A stretch of DNA of 23,931 nt from positions 1 through 23,931 of the forward strand of contig DKPL01000006.1 of the NCBI GenBank assembly GCA_002471185.1. The letters are read 5' to 3'. The translations under genes and the position numbers were made by a program. This document shows positions 15,540-23,880 of the stretch, piece by piece (position 1 is the first letter of the stretch; every line of letters begins with the position of its first letter). Below the pieces are notes generated by a model. That model did no database searches. It was not told the DNA's origin and worked only from the letters and a program-made list of their open reading frames with translations. The stretch comes from Bacteroides sp. UBA7335 (lineage in GTDB: Bacteria; Bacteroidota; Bacteroidia; Bacteroidales; Bacteroidaceae).

Positions 15540-17195
15540 CTACTTCTGATCGTTCTTACGAATTTCTACGCGACGAATTTTACCACTAATGGTCTTGGGC
15601 AGCTCTTCTACAAACTCAATCACACGAGGATATTTATAAGGTGCAGTTACCTTCTTGACGTGGTCTTGAAGTTCTTTAATCAAAGCATGATTGCCTTGAC
15701 CTTGATAAGCTGCAGCCAACACAATAGTGGCCTTTACTACTTGACCGCGAATTTCATCGGGTACACCGGTAATGGCACATTCTATTACAGCAGGATGAGT
15801 CATCAAAGCACTTTCTACTTCGAATGGACCGATACGATAACCTGAACTCTTAATGACATCGTCTGTACGGCCTACAAACCACAGGTAACCATCTTCATCT
15901 TTCCAAGCCACATCGCCTGTATAGTAGATGTTGTCGTGCCAAGCCTCGTGAGTACGAGCAGCATCACGATAATACTCTTTGAATAGTCCCAACGGTTTGC
16001 TTTTGTCGGTACGAATCACAATTTCTCCTTGTTCGCCTGCTTCAACCGAACGACCTTCGCCATCAATCAAGTCTACGTCATATTGCGGATTGGGCAACCC
16101 CATGCTACCGGGTTTAGGCTCCATCCAAGGCATAGTAGCAATGGTTAGGGTAGTTTCGGTTTGTCCAAAGCCCTCCATCAACTTGATGCCGGTTAACTCT
16201 TTAAAGCTTTCGTACACCGCAGGGTTGAGTGCTTCGCCTGCAATGGTGCAATACTGCAATGAAGAGAGGTTGTACTTGGTTAAATCTTCGTGAATCAAAA
16301 AGCGAAAAATGGTAGGAGGTGCGCAAAGTGAAGTGACCTGAAAGTCTTCTATCTTTTTCAAGATATCACCCGGAGTAAACTTTTCATGGTCGTACACAAA
16401 TACATTGGCTCCTACAATCCATTGTCCATAAAGTTTGCCCCATACCGCTTTGCCCCATCCTGTATCGGCAATGGTAAGATGAAGGCTATTTTCGGTTAGG
16501 TTGTGCCAATAAGCAGCGGTCACAATATGTCCTAATGGATAGGTAAAGTCGTGAGCCACCATCTTAGGTTCGCCGGTAGTGCCCGAGGTGAAGTACATTA
16601 ATGAGATGTCTTCATTATCATTGACAACTGTGGGTTTAACAAACGGTGCAGCACTGGCTATTCCGGTTTGAAAGTCTTTAAATCCTTGAGGAACATCGGG
16701 TCCCACACTTATCAACTCTTTCACAGTGGGGCAATCGGGCAACGCTTCTATAATGTGTTTCGTAATAACCTCTTCGCCGGCACATACGATGGCTTTAATA
16801 TCAGCAGCATTGCAGCGATATACAATATCTTTTTTAGTCAATAAGTGAGTAGCCGGAATAACTGTTGCACCCAGCTTATGTAAAGCAACAATGCTAAACC
16901 AAAACTCCACTCTACGCTTAAGAATAAGCATCACCATGTCGCCACGTCCAATGCCCAAACTTTGAAAATAGGATGCAGTTTGATCGGAGTAGTGCTTGAT
17001 ATCAGCAAAGCTATATTGATGATGTTCACCTTTGTCATTAGTCCAGAGTAAAGCCGGCTTAGCTGGTTCTTTCTCAGCCCAAGCATCTACAATATCATAA
17101 CCGAAATTGAATCGCTCCGGAACATTTATCTTTAAATTTCTATTAAAATCGTCTTGTGAAGTAAAACGAGTTTGCTTCAAATATTTCTCTATCAT
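15540..17195 (-). CDS. AMP-forming acyl-CoA synthetase (acetyl/medium-chain ACS family)
   Basis: Activates a carboxylic acid with ATP and CoA through an acyl-adenylate; the exact acid is not evident. The 551-residue protein carries the ANL-superfamily motifs: P-loop FTSGTTGEPK (202-211), GFGQTET (342-348), YTGD (425-428), hinge GRTDDVIKSSGYRIGPFEVE (442-461) and the catalytic Lys539 in ISGK. Overall it is closest in look to the medium-chain (ACSM-like) group. There is no signal or membrane segment, so it is cytoplasmic. It is last in a proC-regulator-ACS unit, only 9 bases after the XRE-cupin gene. That pairing suggests the cupin regulator senses the acid or its CoA ester. Confidence 0.9.
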   Translation of the reverse strand: MIEKYLKQTRFTSQDDFNRNLKINVPERFNFGYDIVDAWAEKEPAKPALLWTNDKGEHHQYSFADIKHYSDQTASYFQSLGIGRGDMVMLILKRRVEFWFSIVALHKLGATVIPATHLLTKKDIVYRCNAADIKAIVCAGEEVITKHIIEALPDCPTVKELISVGPDVPQGFKDFQTGIASAAPFVKPTVVNDNEDISLMYFTSGTTGEPKMVAHDFTYPLGHIVTAAYWHNLTENSLHLTIADTGWGKAVWGKLYGQWIVGANVFVYDHEKFTPGDILKKIEDFQVTSLCAPPTIFRFLIHEDLTKYNLSSLQYCTIAGEALNPAVYESFKELTGIKLMEGFGQTETTLTIATMPWMEPKPGSMGLPNPQYDVDLIDGEGRSVEAGEQGEIVIRTDKSKPLGLFKEYYRDAARTHEAWHDNIYYTGDVAWKDEDGYLWFVGRTDDVIKSSGYRIGPFEVESALMTHPAVIECAITGVPDEIRGQVVKATIVLAAAYQGQGNHALIKELQDHVKKVTAPYKYPRVIEFVEELPKTISGKIRRVEIRKNDQK

Positions 17196-17204
17196 AAGGC
17201 TGTT

Positions 17205-17750
17205 TTACATAATGATGGCAAGAAAACGAACAGTCTTTCCGTCGAGTGCTTTCATGCCATGAGGGAGTTTGGAATTGAAATAAAGGCTATCTCCTTCATT
17301 TAAAATAAGTTCTTTACCGTTGATGCTTAGCATCATGCGACCTTCAAGCACATAGTTAAACTCTTGGCCATCGTGGGCATTGTAGTGAATTGGCTCGTCA
17401 GACGGAGCAACGGTTACAATAAACGGATCGGCATCGCGATGAATAAACCCGGCAGCAAGCGATTGGTATTTATAAACCTTGGTTCGCTCAATACTTGTGC
17501 CTTTACCGGCACGTGTTAAGAAGTAGCTGCTCATTTTAGGTTCTTCGCCAAACATCAATGCATCTAATGCTATATTGTATTTGCGAGCTATCTTTTGTAG
17601 CATGCTTACAGAAATATCCGATTCGCCGGTTTCTGCCTTTGTATATTCTTCGGGCGATATTTCACATTGAGCTGTCAGTTCTTCTACTGATAGTTCTAAG
17701 GTATCGCGCAAACCACGCAAGCGCTCGGCTATTTGTTTGATTTCATCCAT
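17205..17750 (-). CDS. XRE-family transcriptional regulator with C-terminal cupin domain
   Basis: Predicted cytoplasmic DNA-binding protein that senses a small molecule through its cupin. The 181 residues have an N-terminal XRE-type helix-turn-helix (about 7-62, with LSVEELTAQCEISPEEYTKA) and a cupin_2 domain (about 108-176, with HDGQEFNYVLEGRM and LPHG; His126, Glu130 and His164 are in metal-site-like positions). Length and layout are standard for HTH-cupin regulators. It lies 17 bases after proC and 9 bases before the acyl-CoA synthetase gene on the same strand, so it probably regulates that gene and perhaps itself. No clear operator could be identified. Confidence 0.9.
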   Translation of the reverse strand: MDEIKQIAERLRGLRDTLELSVEELTAQCEISPEEYTKAETGESDISVSMLQKIARKYNIALDALMFGEEPKMSSYFLTRAGKGTSIERTKVYKYQSLAAGFIHRDADPFIVTVAPSDEPIHYNAHDGQEFNYVLEGRMMLSINGKELILNEGDSLYFNSKLPHGMKALDGKTVRFLAIIM

Positions 17751-17767
17751 AAATAGTAGGGGTGTGT

Positions 17768-18544
17768 TTATTGGTTACTGGCTTTCATGGCTCGAATTAC
17801 AGCCGATGTAAATCCGGCATGTTCTAGCTCATTAAGTCCTTTTATGGTAATTCCACCGGGGGTGGTTACTTTATCAATCTCAATGCTAGGATGAGTTTCG
17901 TTTTTCAAAATCAACTCGCCCGCTCCCTTAACCGATTGTGCCACCATGTTCATAGCATCTACAGGACGAATGCCCATTTCAATACCGGCTTGCATCGCAG
18001 CTTGAATGTACTTAAGCACATAAGCTATGCCACACGAAGCTAGTGCAGTAGCAGCAGAGAGTTTATCTTCGGGAAGTATAATAGATGTACCCATTTCGTT
18101 GAATATATTCAAAATGAGTTCCTCTTGTTCGGCAGTGACATGACGTGTAGCTATCGCATTAAAGCTTTGCAGCTCACTGATGGCTGTATTAGGTATCACT
18201 CTAAACATAGGCATTTCGGGTTCTAATACAGACTGTGCCAACTGTTCGAAGGTAATACCGGCAGCTATTGAAACCAATATCTGCTTGCGTTTCAAATCGA
18301 ATGCACTCAAAACAGGTTTTACCAGCCAAGGCTTAACGGCTAGTATCACAATATCAGCATCGGAAACTGCTTCTTCATTATTATTGGTTATGTGAAGCTC
18401 CGAATAGTTACTTTTCAACATTTCTAGTTTACTAGAGTCGAGGTCGGATACGGTGATATCAGAAGTAGATACCAACTTTCCCATAGATAGTCCTTGGGCG
18501 ATAGAACCACCCATATTTCCTGCACCGATGATAGCTATTTTCAT
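17768..18544 (-). CDS. proC: Pyrroline-5-carboxylate reductase
   Basis: Last step of proline synthesis: reduction of 1-pyrroline-5-carboxylate to L-proline with NAD(P)H in the cytoplasm. The 258-residue protein shows the N-terminal Rossmann motif IAIIGAGNMGGSIAQGL (residues 3-19), the middle motif VILAVKPW, MFRVIPNTA, and the C-terminal signature TTPGGITIKGLNELEHAGF. Family length is about 260-280, so it is complete. It heads a unit with the XRE-cupin and ACS genes and has its own -7 element. The arginine operon upstream ends in a terminator, so proC is a neighbour of argD but probably not co-transcribed with it. Confidence 0.94.
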   Translation of the reverse strand: MKIAIIGAGNMGGSIAQGLSMGKLVSTSDITVSDLDSSKLEMLKSNYSELHITNNNEEAVSDADIVILAVKPWLVKPVLSAFDLKRKQILVSIAAGITFEQLAQSVLEPEMPMFRVIPNTAISELQSFNAIATRHVTAEQEELILNIFNEMGTSIILPEDKLSAATALASCGIAYVLKYIQAAMQAGIEMGIRPVDAMNMVAQSVKGAGELILKNETHPSIEIDKVTTPGGITIKGLNELEHAGFTSAVIRAMKASNQ

Positions 18545-18571
18545 ATTTTCATGTTATTTAGTCAACTGTGG

Positions 18572-18579
18572 CAAAGTTA
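18572..18579 (-). promoter_or_regulatory. Candidate -7 element of the proC unit
   Basis: TAACTTTG on the minus strand lies 27 bases before proC ATG 18544 and fits TAnnTTTG. With the argD terminator upstream it supports an independent proC transcript. Confidence 0.5.
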
Positions 18580-18641
18580 TAAGTAAATACTGATTTATCG
18601 TAATAAAATGTTATGAAAATAGCCATTAGTGGTTACTTTAC

Positions 18642-18919
18642 TCATCGAAAATGATAGCCTATCTGAATCTTTAATGCAATGTGGTGTAAAGAAACATATT
18701 TCAACTCACTATTATTTAGTTCAAACACCGTTCGCTCTACGCAGTGCTGAATAGGAGCTAATTTGAACGATACACCTACAGTGACGCAAAAAGACTTCTA
18801 GCGAGAAGCTGCTCCAAGCGATAAGTCAATATCTGTGCATTGTCATCGGTTTGTTATTCTGATTATCCTTTCACACCTGCATCATATCGATCTCCCAATA
18901 TGGCTGTATTGAAGATAAC
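18642..18919 (-). pseudogene. Decayed outer-membrane beta-barrel protein fragment
   Basis: The gap between proC and argD holds protein-like sequence broken by stops and a frameshift. In one minus frame 18919-18866 reads VIFNTAILGDRYDAGVKG and then meets TAA and a second TAA. In another frame the sequence continues TDIDLSLGAASR, a TAG at 18798-18800 (one base from CAG), then KSFCVTVGVSFKLAP and finally ALKIQIGYHFR before TGA at 18642-18644. The alternating hydrophobic pattern and the aromatic last strand are typical of small Bacteroidetes outer-membrane beta-barrel proteins. The 5' part of the gene is missing. The reading as an OMP remnant is inference from pattern, without a homology search. 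Confidence 0.55.
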
Positions 18920-18950
18920 TTATTTTTAAATGCATACGATACAAACAAAA

Positions 18951-18988
18951 GCGTCATCGACAGAGGTTATGACTCAATACGATGACGC
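18951..18988 (-). terminator. Terminator of the arginine operon
   Basis: A 9-bp perfect stem (GCGTCATCG / CGATGACGC) with a 20-base loop is followed on the minus strand by TTTTGTTTG. It lies 42 bases after the argD stop codon and separates the arginine operon from the proC unit. Confidence 0.8.
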
Positions 18989-19030
18989 ACAATTATTGCT
19001 GGTTATTAAGGGGTTTGCAGAAGAGGTAAA

Positions 19031-20161
19031 TCAACTTGCAACAAGTACTTTGCGAAGACGTGAAAGAAACTCATTGGCTTCGGCTATAGTAAGACAGAGT
19101 GGAGGTAAAAGACGAATCACATTCGTGCCACTTGCTCCAGTAAATATCTTATAATCATAGATTAGTTTACTACGAATGTCTTTAACGGGCTGATCAAACT
19201 CCATCCCAATCATTAGGCCTTCGCCACGTACCTCTTTGATTTGAGGCATCTTTTTGAGTTCAGCAATCAAGTAACTGCCCACACGTGATGCATTGCGCAC
19301 TAAGTGATCTTCTTCGATAACATCCATAACTGCTAAAGCGGCTGCACAAGCTAAATGGTTGCCACCAAACGTGGTACCTAGCATACCATAAACAGGTGTA
19401 AATAGTGGACTGATTAATACTCCTCCAATAGGAAAACCATTGCCTATGCCTTTGGCTACGGTTATCAAATCGGGTTTTATGTCGCTATGCTGATGTGCAA
19501 AGAATTTTCCACTACGCCCATATCCGCTTTGTATCTCATCGAGAATCAAAATAGTGCTTGTAGCAGTACAAACCTCACGAAGTTCTTTCATGAAATCGTT
19601 GGTAGGCACCTGCACCCCACCCACTCCTTGAATGCCTTCGATGATGACTGCACAAACATCTTCTTTTTGCAATTCGGCTTTTACAGCATCAATATCATTT
19701 AGTGCTAAATAGGTGACATGGCCATTTGCATTAATCGGAGCTACAATTTTAGGATTATCGGTAGCTTCTACAGCAAGCGAAGTGCGACCATGAAAGGCCT
19801 TATTGAAGGCTACAACACGGGTTCTACCGTTGTGAAATGAAGCTAGCTTTAACGCATTCTCGTTGGCTTCGGCTCCACTGTTGACCATAAAAAATGAGTA
19901 ATCGTCATAACCCGATATTTTCCCTAATCGGCTGGCAACTTCTTGTTGAAGCTTATTGATGACCGAATTTGAATAAAAACCAAGTTTGGCAACTTGCTTA
20001 CTAATCATCTCTACATAATGAGGGTGAGAGTGACCAATAGAAATAACTGCATGACCACCATAAAGATCGAGATACTCAACTCCTTTATCGTCCCACACAT
20101 AGCAACCTTTTCCTTTTACAATATTAATATCGAATAGAGGATATACATCAAATAGATTCAT
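19031..20161 (-). CDS. argD: Acyl-ornithine aminotransferase (PLP-dependent)
   Basis: Transfers the amino group from glutamate to the acylated glutamate semialdehyde, giving N-acyl-ornithine. The 376 residues show class-III aminotransferase motifs: NSGAEANENALKLA (94-107), LDEIQSGYGRSG (207-218, with Asp208) and the PLP lysine Lys237 in TVAKGIGNGFPIGG. The length is normal and slightly short. It is last in the argR-GNAT-argG-argC-argD operon, 6 bases after argC, and is followed by a terminator. In Bacteroides fragilis the pathway runs through N-succinyl rather than N-acetyl intermediates, so the true substrate here is likely N-succinyl-ornithine; this is inference from related organisms. Confidence 0.93.
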   Translation of the reverse strand: MNLFDVYPLFDINIVKGKGCYVWDDKGVEYLDLYGGHAVISIGHSHPHYVEMISKQVAKLGFYSNSVINKLQQEVASRLGKISGYDDYSFFMVNSGAEANENALKLASFHNGRTRVVAFNKAFHGRTSLAVEATDNPKIVAPINANGHVTYLALNDIDAVKAELQKEDVCAVIIEGIQGVGGVQVPTNDFMKELREVCTATSTILILDEIQSGYGRSGKFFAHQHSDIKPDLITVAKGIGNGFPIGGVLISPLFTPVYGMLGTTFGGNHLACAAALAVMDVIEEDHLVRNASRVGSYLIAELKKMPQIKEVRGEGLMIGMEFDQPVKDIRSKLIYDYKIFTGASGTNVIRLLPPLCLTIAEANEFLSRLRKVLVAS

Positions 20162-20167
20162 ACGTAC

Positions 20168-21136
20168 TTAAAATGCGGAAGGCTTGAGGCGTAAACCTAC
20201 AGTTTCTTCCAAGTTAAACATCAAGTTCATATTGTGTACTGCCTGACCACTAGCTCCTTTGAGCAAATTGTCGATGCATGAAATGATTAATAGCTTATCA
20301 CCATGTTTTTCTAAGTGAATCAAGCATTTATTGGTATTTACCACTTGCTTAAGGTCAATGTTCTCTTTAACAATATGAACAAAAGAGTCTTTTGCATAGT
20401 AATCTTCGTACATACGCTCAATTTCATCCAATGCTACTTTGGTTTTAACAACGAGTGTAGCAAAAATGCCTCGTGGGAAGTCGCCACGATAAGGGATAAA
20501 ATCAATATCAACATTGAAACTGTTTTGTAACTGACCTAAAGATTGTTTTATTTCGGCCAAATGTTGATGTTCGAATGGCTTATAAACACTCATATTATTG
20601 TTGCGCCAACTAAAATGACTGGTAGCACCAGGTTTAACTCCCGCACCGGTACTTCCGGTTATGGCATTTACAGTGATATCGTCATTGAGCATCAGATGTT
20701 TGGCCAATGGTAATAGTCCAAGCTCGATGCAAGTTGCGAAACATCCGGGGTTTGCTACATGCTTTGCAGTGCAAGTGGCACGTCGATTCAACTCGGGCAA
20801 ACCATAGATAAAATCATGGGAATCACTCTTGATGCGATAATCCATAGATAGGTCAATGATGCGAAGGTCCTCGGGAAGTTCATGTGACTCGATAAACTTC
20901 TTGGTATCACCATGAGCGGTACAGAAAAATAGAACATCAATTGTATCTAATGGAAGTTGATCGGTGAAAACTAAATCGCACTCACCATACAAGCCTTCGT
21001 GAACTGCTGTTATCTTATTACCGGCATTGCTACTACTATTGATAAAAACAATTTCTGTCTCGGGATGATTGATCAGCAATCGAATCAATTCGCCAGCAGT
21101 ATAACCGGCTCCTCCTATAATTCCGGCTTTAATCAT
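20168..21136 (-). CDS. argC: N-acyl-gamma-glutamyl-phosphate reductase
   Basis: NADPH-dependent reduction of N-acyl-glutamyl phosphate to the semialdehyde, third step of arginine synthesis. The 322-residue protein has the nucleotide motif GIIGGAGYTAGELIRLL (5-21), the catalytic Cys132 in the signature HVANPGCFAT (126-135), GSTGAGVKPG (161-170) and the conserved EHQHLAEI (189-196) with the second catalytic histidine region. The length is typical of the short ArgC form. Its ATG overlaps the argG stop by 4 bases (ATGA), which suggests translational coupling, and argD follows 6 bases later. The acyl group may be succinyl in this lineage. Confidence 0.95.
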   Translation of the reverse strand: MIKAGIIGGAGYTAGELIRLLINHPETEIVFINSSSNAGNKITAVHEGLYGECDLVFTDQLPLDTIDVLFFCTAHGDTKKFIESHELPEDLRIIDLSMDYRIKSDSHDFIYGLPELNRRATCTAKHVANPGCFATCIELGLLPLAKHLMLNDDITVNAITGSTGAGVKPGATSHFSWRNNNMSVYKPFEHQHLAEIKQSLGQLQNSFNVDIDFIPYRGDFPRGIFATLVVKTKVALDEIERMYEDYYAKDSFVHIVKENIDLKQVVNTNKCLIHLEKHGDKLLIISCIDNLLKGASGQAVHNMNLMFNLEETVGLRLKPSAF

Positions 21137-22338
21137 ATCTCTTCGTCTTTGTGATTAGCATAATATACACGCAAAGGAGTAGATGTGACTTTTATAAATC
21201 CTTTTGCATCTTCTGCAGTCCATCCTTTTTGCATTTCACCATATTCGCCAAACTTAGTTTTTACTAAATCGTCTTCTGATTCAACACCAATAGTTGAGAA
21301 TGAAAGCGGACGAAGCTCAAGGATAGCTGTACCGTTTACATTACGTTGCGACTCTTGTAGCATAGCTTCGATATCACGCATCACTGGCTCAAGGTATTGA
21401 CTTTCGTGAAGAAACATACCATACCAATTGGCAACTTGATCTTTCCAATATTGTTGCCATTTACTCAATGTGTATTTTTCTAGAAAACGATGTGCACCGA
21501 TAATAAGCATTGGAGCAGCCGCCTCGAAACCTACACGACCTTTAATGCCAATAATCGTATCGCCCACATGCATATCGCGGCCAATACCATAGGCTGCACC
21601 AATTTCTTCTACTTTTTGAATAGCTGCAATCTTATCTTCAAAGACTTCACCATTCACAGCGTGAAGCTCTCCATTTTTAAACTCAAGACGAAGTTCTTCA
21701 CTACCTTCTTTTTCTGCATGCTTTAAGTAGGCTGATTCTGGAAGCCCTTTTGAAGAGTCTAAAATTTCTCCACCACAAATGGAAGTTCCCCAAAGACCTA
21801 CATTGTAAGAGTATTTTAGTTTTGTAAAATCGGCATGAAAACCATTTTGATTAAGATAGTCAATCTCTTCTTGACGAGAAAGAGCCATATCACGAGTTAA
21901 AGTGATTATCTCAACATTCGGAGCCAACACAAGGAAAGTCATATCAAAACGAATTTGGTCATTGCCCGCTCCGGTAGAACCGTGCGCAATAGCATCAGCA
22001 CCGATTTCATTTGCATATCGTGCAATGGCTAATGCCTGAAAAATACGTTCAGAACTTACAGAAACAGGATACGTACCATTACGAAGCACATTACCAAAAA
22101 TCATGTATTTCAAACTTTTTTCGTAATACTCTTGTGTCACGTCCAAAGTAACATATTGCTTAGCACCCAATTTATAAGCATTCTCTTCATTTTGCTTTAA
22201 TTGTTCATCGCTAAAACCACCGGTATTGGCACAAGCTGCATACACTTCGTATCCTTTTTCTTTGGCAAGATACATAACAGTATATGAAGTGTCAAGACCA
22301 CCACTAAATGCCACTACTACTTTCTTTTTTTGTTCCAT
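21133..22338 (-). CDS. argG: Argininosuccinate synthase
   Basis: Condenses citrulline and aspartate with ATP to argininosuccinate, the penultimate step of arginine synthesis. The 401 residues start with the ATP-pyrophosphatase P-loop VVVAFSGGLDTSYT (8-21) and contain AHGSTGAGNDQIRFD, plus the citrulline/aspartate-binding body typical of ArgG; length matches the family. It starts 11 bases after the GNAT gene and overlaps argC by 4 bases. argH, argB and the transcarbamylase gene are not in this window. Confidence 0.96.
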   Translation of the reverse strand: MEQKKKVVVAFSGGLDTSYTVMYLAKEKGYEVYAACANTGGFSDEQLKQNEENAYKLGAKQYVTLDVTQEYYEKSLKYMIFGNVLRNGTYPVSVSSERIFQALAIARYANEIGADAIAHGSTGAGNDQIRFDMTFLVLAPNVEIITLTRDMALSRQEEIDYLNQNGFHADFTKLKYSYNVGLWGTSICGGEILDSSKGLPESAYLKHAEKEGSEELRLEFKNGELHAVNGEVFEDKIAAIQKVEEIGAAYGIGRDMHVGDTIIGIKGRVGFEAAAPMLIIGAHRFLEKYTLSKWQQYWKDQVANWYGMFLHESQYLEPVMRDIEAMLQESQRNVNGTAILELRPLSFSTIGVESEDDLVKTKFGEYGEMQKGWTAEDAKGFIKVTSTPLRVYYANHKDEEI

Positions 22339-22349
22339 GGTTTTATGTA

Positions 22350-22913
22350 TTAAATATTGTTTTTATCGTTTTTATGAAGTATTGGGTCGTAAAGCATTGC
22401 TGTGCAAATACAAAATTTACGATTCTTAGCAACTAAAATATCATGATTGATACATCCTTCACAACCTCTCCAAAATGATTCATCATCGGTTAACTCATTG
22501 AAGGTAACTGGAACGTAACCCAGTTCTGTATTCATCTTCATAACCGCTGCTCCACTTGTCAAACTAAAAATTTTAGCCCAAGGCCACCTCAATCTAGCCA
22601 ATTGAAAAGAGGCTTGCTTTATGCGTTTAGCCAAACCTAATCCGCGAAAATTGGGATGAACTATTAGACCCGAGGTAGCAACGTATTGTTTATTACCCCA
22701 AGACTCAATATAGGTAAATCCGGCAAACTCGTCTCCGCAAAGAGCAATTATTGCCTTACCTTCTTTCATTTTGGTTGCTATGTAATCGTGAGTACGTTCT
22801 GCAATACCGGTTCCACGAACTTTTGCTGCATCACTAATTGTTTTTAAAATTGTGTCAACATATACCTCATGTGAGGCGTCGGCTACCATAACCTCTACTT
22901 CTTGACTTTCCAT
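22350..22913 (-). CDS. GNAT-family N-acyltransferase of the arginine operon
   Basis: Predicted acyl-CoA-dependent N-acyltransferase, cytoplasmic. The 187 residues contain the GNAT core with motif A at 81-98 (SGLIVHPNFRGLGLAKRI; the acyl-CoA loop is R90-G-L-G-L-A95), and a C-terminal extension with four cysteines at 151, 154, 168 and 170 (CEGC and CIC) that may bind a metal. It is placed between argR and argG with gaps of 38 and 11 bases, so it is certainly in the arginine operon. No argA or argJ is seen here, so the enzyme is a good candidate for acylating glutamate at the start of the pathway, with succinyl-CoA or acetyl-CoA as donor. That role is inference; only the GNAT fold is clear. Confidence 0.82.
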   Translation of the reverse strand: MESQEVEVMVADASHEVYVDTILKTISDAAKVRGTGIAERTHDYIATKMKEGKAIIALCGDEFAGFTYIESWGNKQYVATSGLIVHPNFRGLGLAKRIKQASFQLARLRWPWAKIFSLTSGAAVMKMNTELGYVPVTFNELTDDESFWRGCEGCINHDILVAKNRKFCICTAMLYDPILHKNDKNNI

Positions 22914-22951
22914 TCTTCTTGATAAAATATAAGAATATAAACTGATATTTA

Positions 22952-23419
22952 TTAAAATGTTGATAGCACTACTTTCAAATGATCATAAACGGATTGTAAT
23001 ATAGCGTCCTCATGCAAAACCAACATAATGGTATCATCTCCTGCAATAGTTCCAAGAATTTCACCATTAGACTGATTGTCAATATGATAAGCCATACTAC
23101 TAGCATACCCAGGTAAAGTACGAATAACTGCAATATTTCCTGAAAAATTTAATGATAAAAAACCTCTACCTACAATAGTATTTGCATAATGAATATTATT
23201 ATTCATACGGTTTTTAGCCTCTGTTATTGCATAAAAATACTTTCCCTCACCATTAGCAATCTTAGCAACCTTCAACTGTCTTAAATCACGAGAAAGTGTT
23301 GCTTGAGTTAAATCATATCCATCTTTTTCAAGTAGATGAAGCAATTCATCTTGAGAACGAACTTCATTAGTCAACAAGATGTTCTTAATAACAGACAATC
23401 GACTCTCTCTCTTTTTCAT
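22952..23419 (-). CDS. argR: Arginine repressor ArgR
   Basis: Arginine-responsive DNA-binding regulator, active as a hexamer. The 155 residues show the N-terminal winged helix-turn-helix (about 1-66, recognition region LTQATLSRDLRQLK at 37-50) and the C-terminal oligomerisation and arginine-binding domain with GTIAGDDTI (123-131; Asp128 and Asp129 are the expected arginine contacts). Length is standard. It is the first gene of the arginine operon, so the operon is probably autoregulated. A -7 element (TATATTTG) precedes it, and an AT-rich sequence further upstream loosely resembles an ARG box. Confidence 0.95.
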   Translation of the reverse strand: MKKRESRLSVIKNILLTNEVRSQDELLHLLEKDGYDLTQATLSRDLRQLKVAKIANGEGKYFYAITEAKNRMNNNIHYANTIVGRGFLSLNFSGNIAVIRTLPGYASSMAYHIDNQSNGEILGTIAGDDTIMLVLHEDAILQSVYDHLKVVLSTF

Positions 23420-23444
23420 ACGTATAATTATTTAAATTACACTG

Positions 23445-23452
23445 CAAATATA
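23445..23452 (-). promoter_or_regulatory. Candidate -7 element of the arginine operon
   Basis: TATATTTG on the minus strand lies 25 bases before argR ATG 23419 and fits TAnnTTTG. Confidence 0.5.
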
Positions 23453-23491
23453 TGCATAATAATAAAGATATAAAGTATATTTATCTATTTA

Positions 23492-23509
23492 TTTGCATAT
23501 TAATGAATA
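23492..23509. promoter_or_regulatory. Possible ARG box upstream of argR
   Basis: TTTGCATATTAATGAATA is an imperfect palindrome. Read on the minus strand (TATTCATTAATATGCAAA) it shares 12 of 18 positions, by eye, with the Bacillus-type ARG box (CATGAATAAAAATGCAAG). It lies about 40 bases upstream of the -7 element. In such AT-rich DNA a chance match is quite possible. Confidence 0.25.
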
Positions 23510-23846
23510 TAAAATCATTTAAAAGCTTATACGAATTAAAAATATACAGTATATTGTATATATATACACATATAAAAGATAATAATTATCGAATAAGACA
23601 CTTATTGCTTAACAATAGTTGCATACAAACATTTAAAATATAAGATTGTTTGAATAAATATTATATTTAAGAAAATGAGAGATTAGTAGATTATTATAAT
23701 TAAAAGGTTAGAAAAAAGAAATTGAAGCTATATAATAGTGAAACTATACTTATAAAAAAACAGATAAAGGTGGGATACAGATATTATCTCATTTTTTTAG
23801 AACACTGTCTTTTTTAGTGGAAGAGCGCTCACAACAACACAGTGAG
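23510..23846. other. AT-rich intergenic stretch without a recognisable gene
   Basis: Between the argR control region and the rRNA terminator I see no convincing coding sequence, tRNA or known RNA motif. A short frame at 23452-23643 is made of low-complexity AT codons. A weak 6-bp inverted repeat (CACTGT at 23803-23808, ACAGTG at 23839-23844) is the only other structure noticed. Confidence 0.5.
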
Positions 23847-23880
23847 TATAAAACAAGAAAGCAATATAAAACAAGAAAGC
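23847..23880. repeat. Tandem 16-bp direct repeat next to the rRNA terminator
   Basis: TATAAAACAAGAAAGC occurs at 23847-23862 and again at 23865-23880, separated by two bases. The second copy supplies the outer arm (GAAAGC) of the rRNA terminator hairpin and the T-rich tract after it when read on the minus strand, so the tail of the terminator is duplicated. Confidence 0.8.

Noticed and set aside
18930..19154. 74-codon plus-strand frame overlapping the end of argD
   Set aside because: It runs through the argD terminator hairpin and then antisense to argD; best explained as a chance frame.
23452..23643. 63-codon open frame upstream of argR
   Set aside because: Low-complexity AT codons (many Ile, Tyr, Lys, Asn), overlaps the argR promoter region, no recognisable domain.
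23752..23800. Hairpin-like AGATAA...TTATCT followed by a T run
   Set aside because: The stem is only 6 A/T-rich pairs with a long loop and no gene to terminate on the plus strand.
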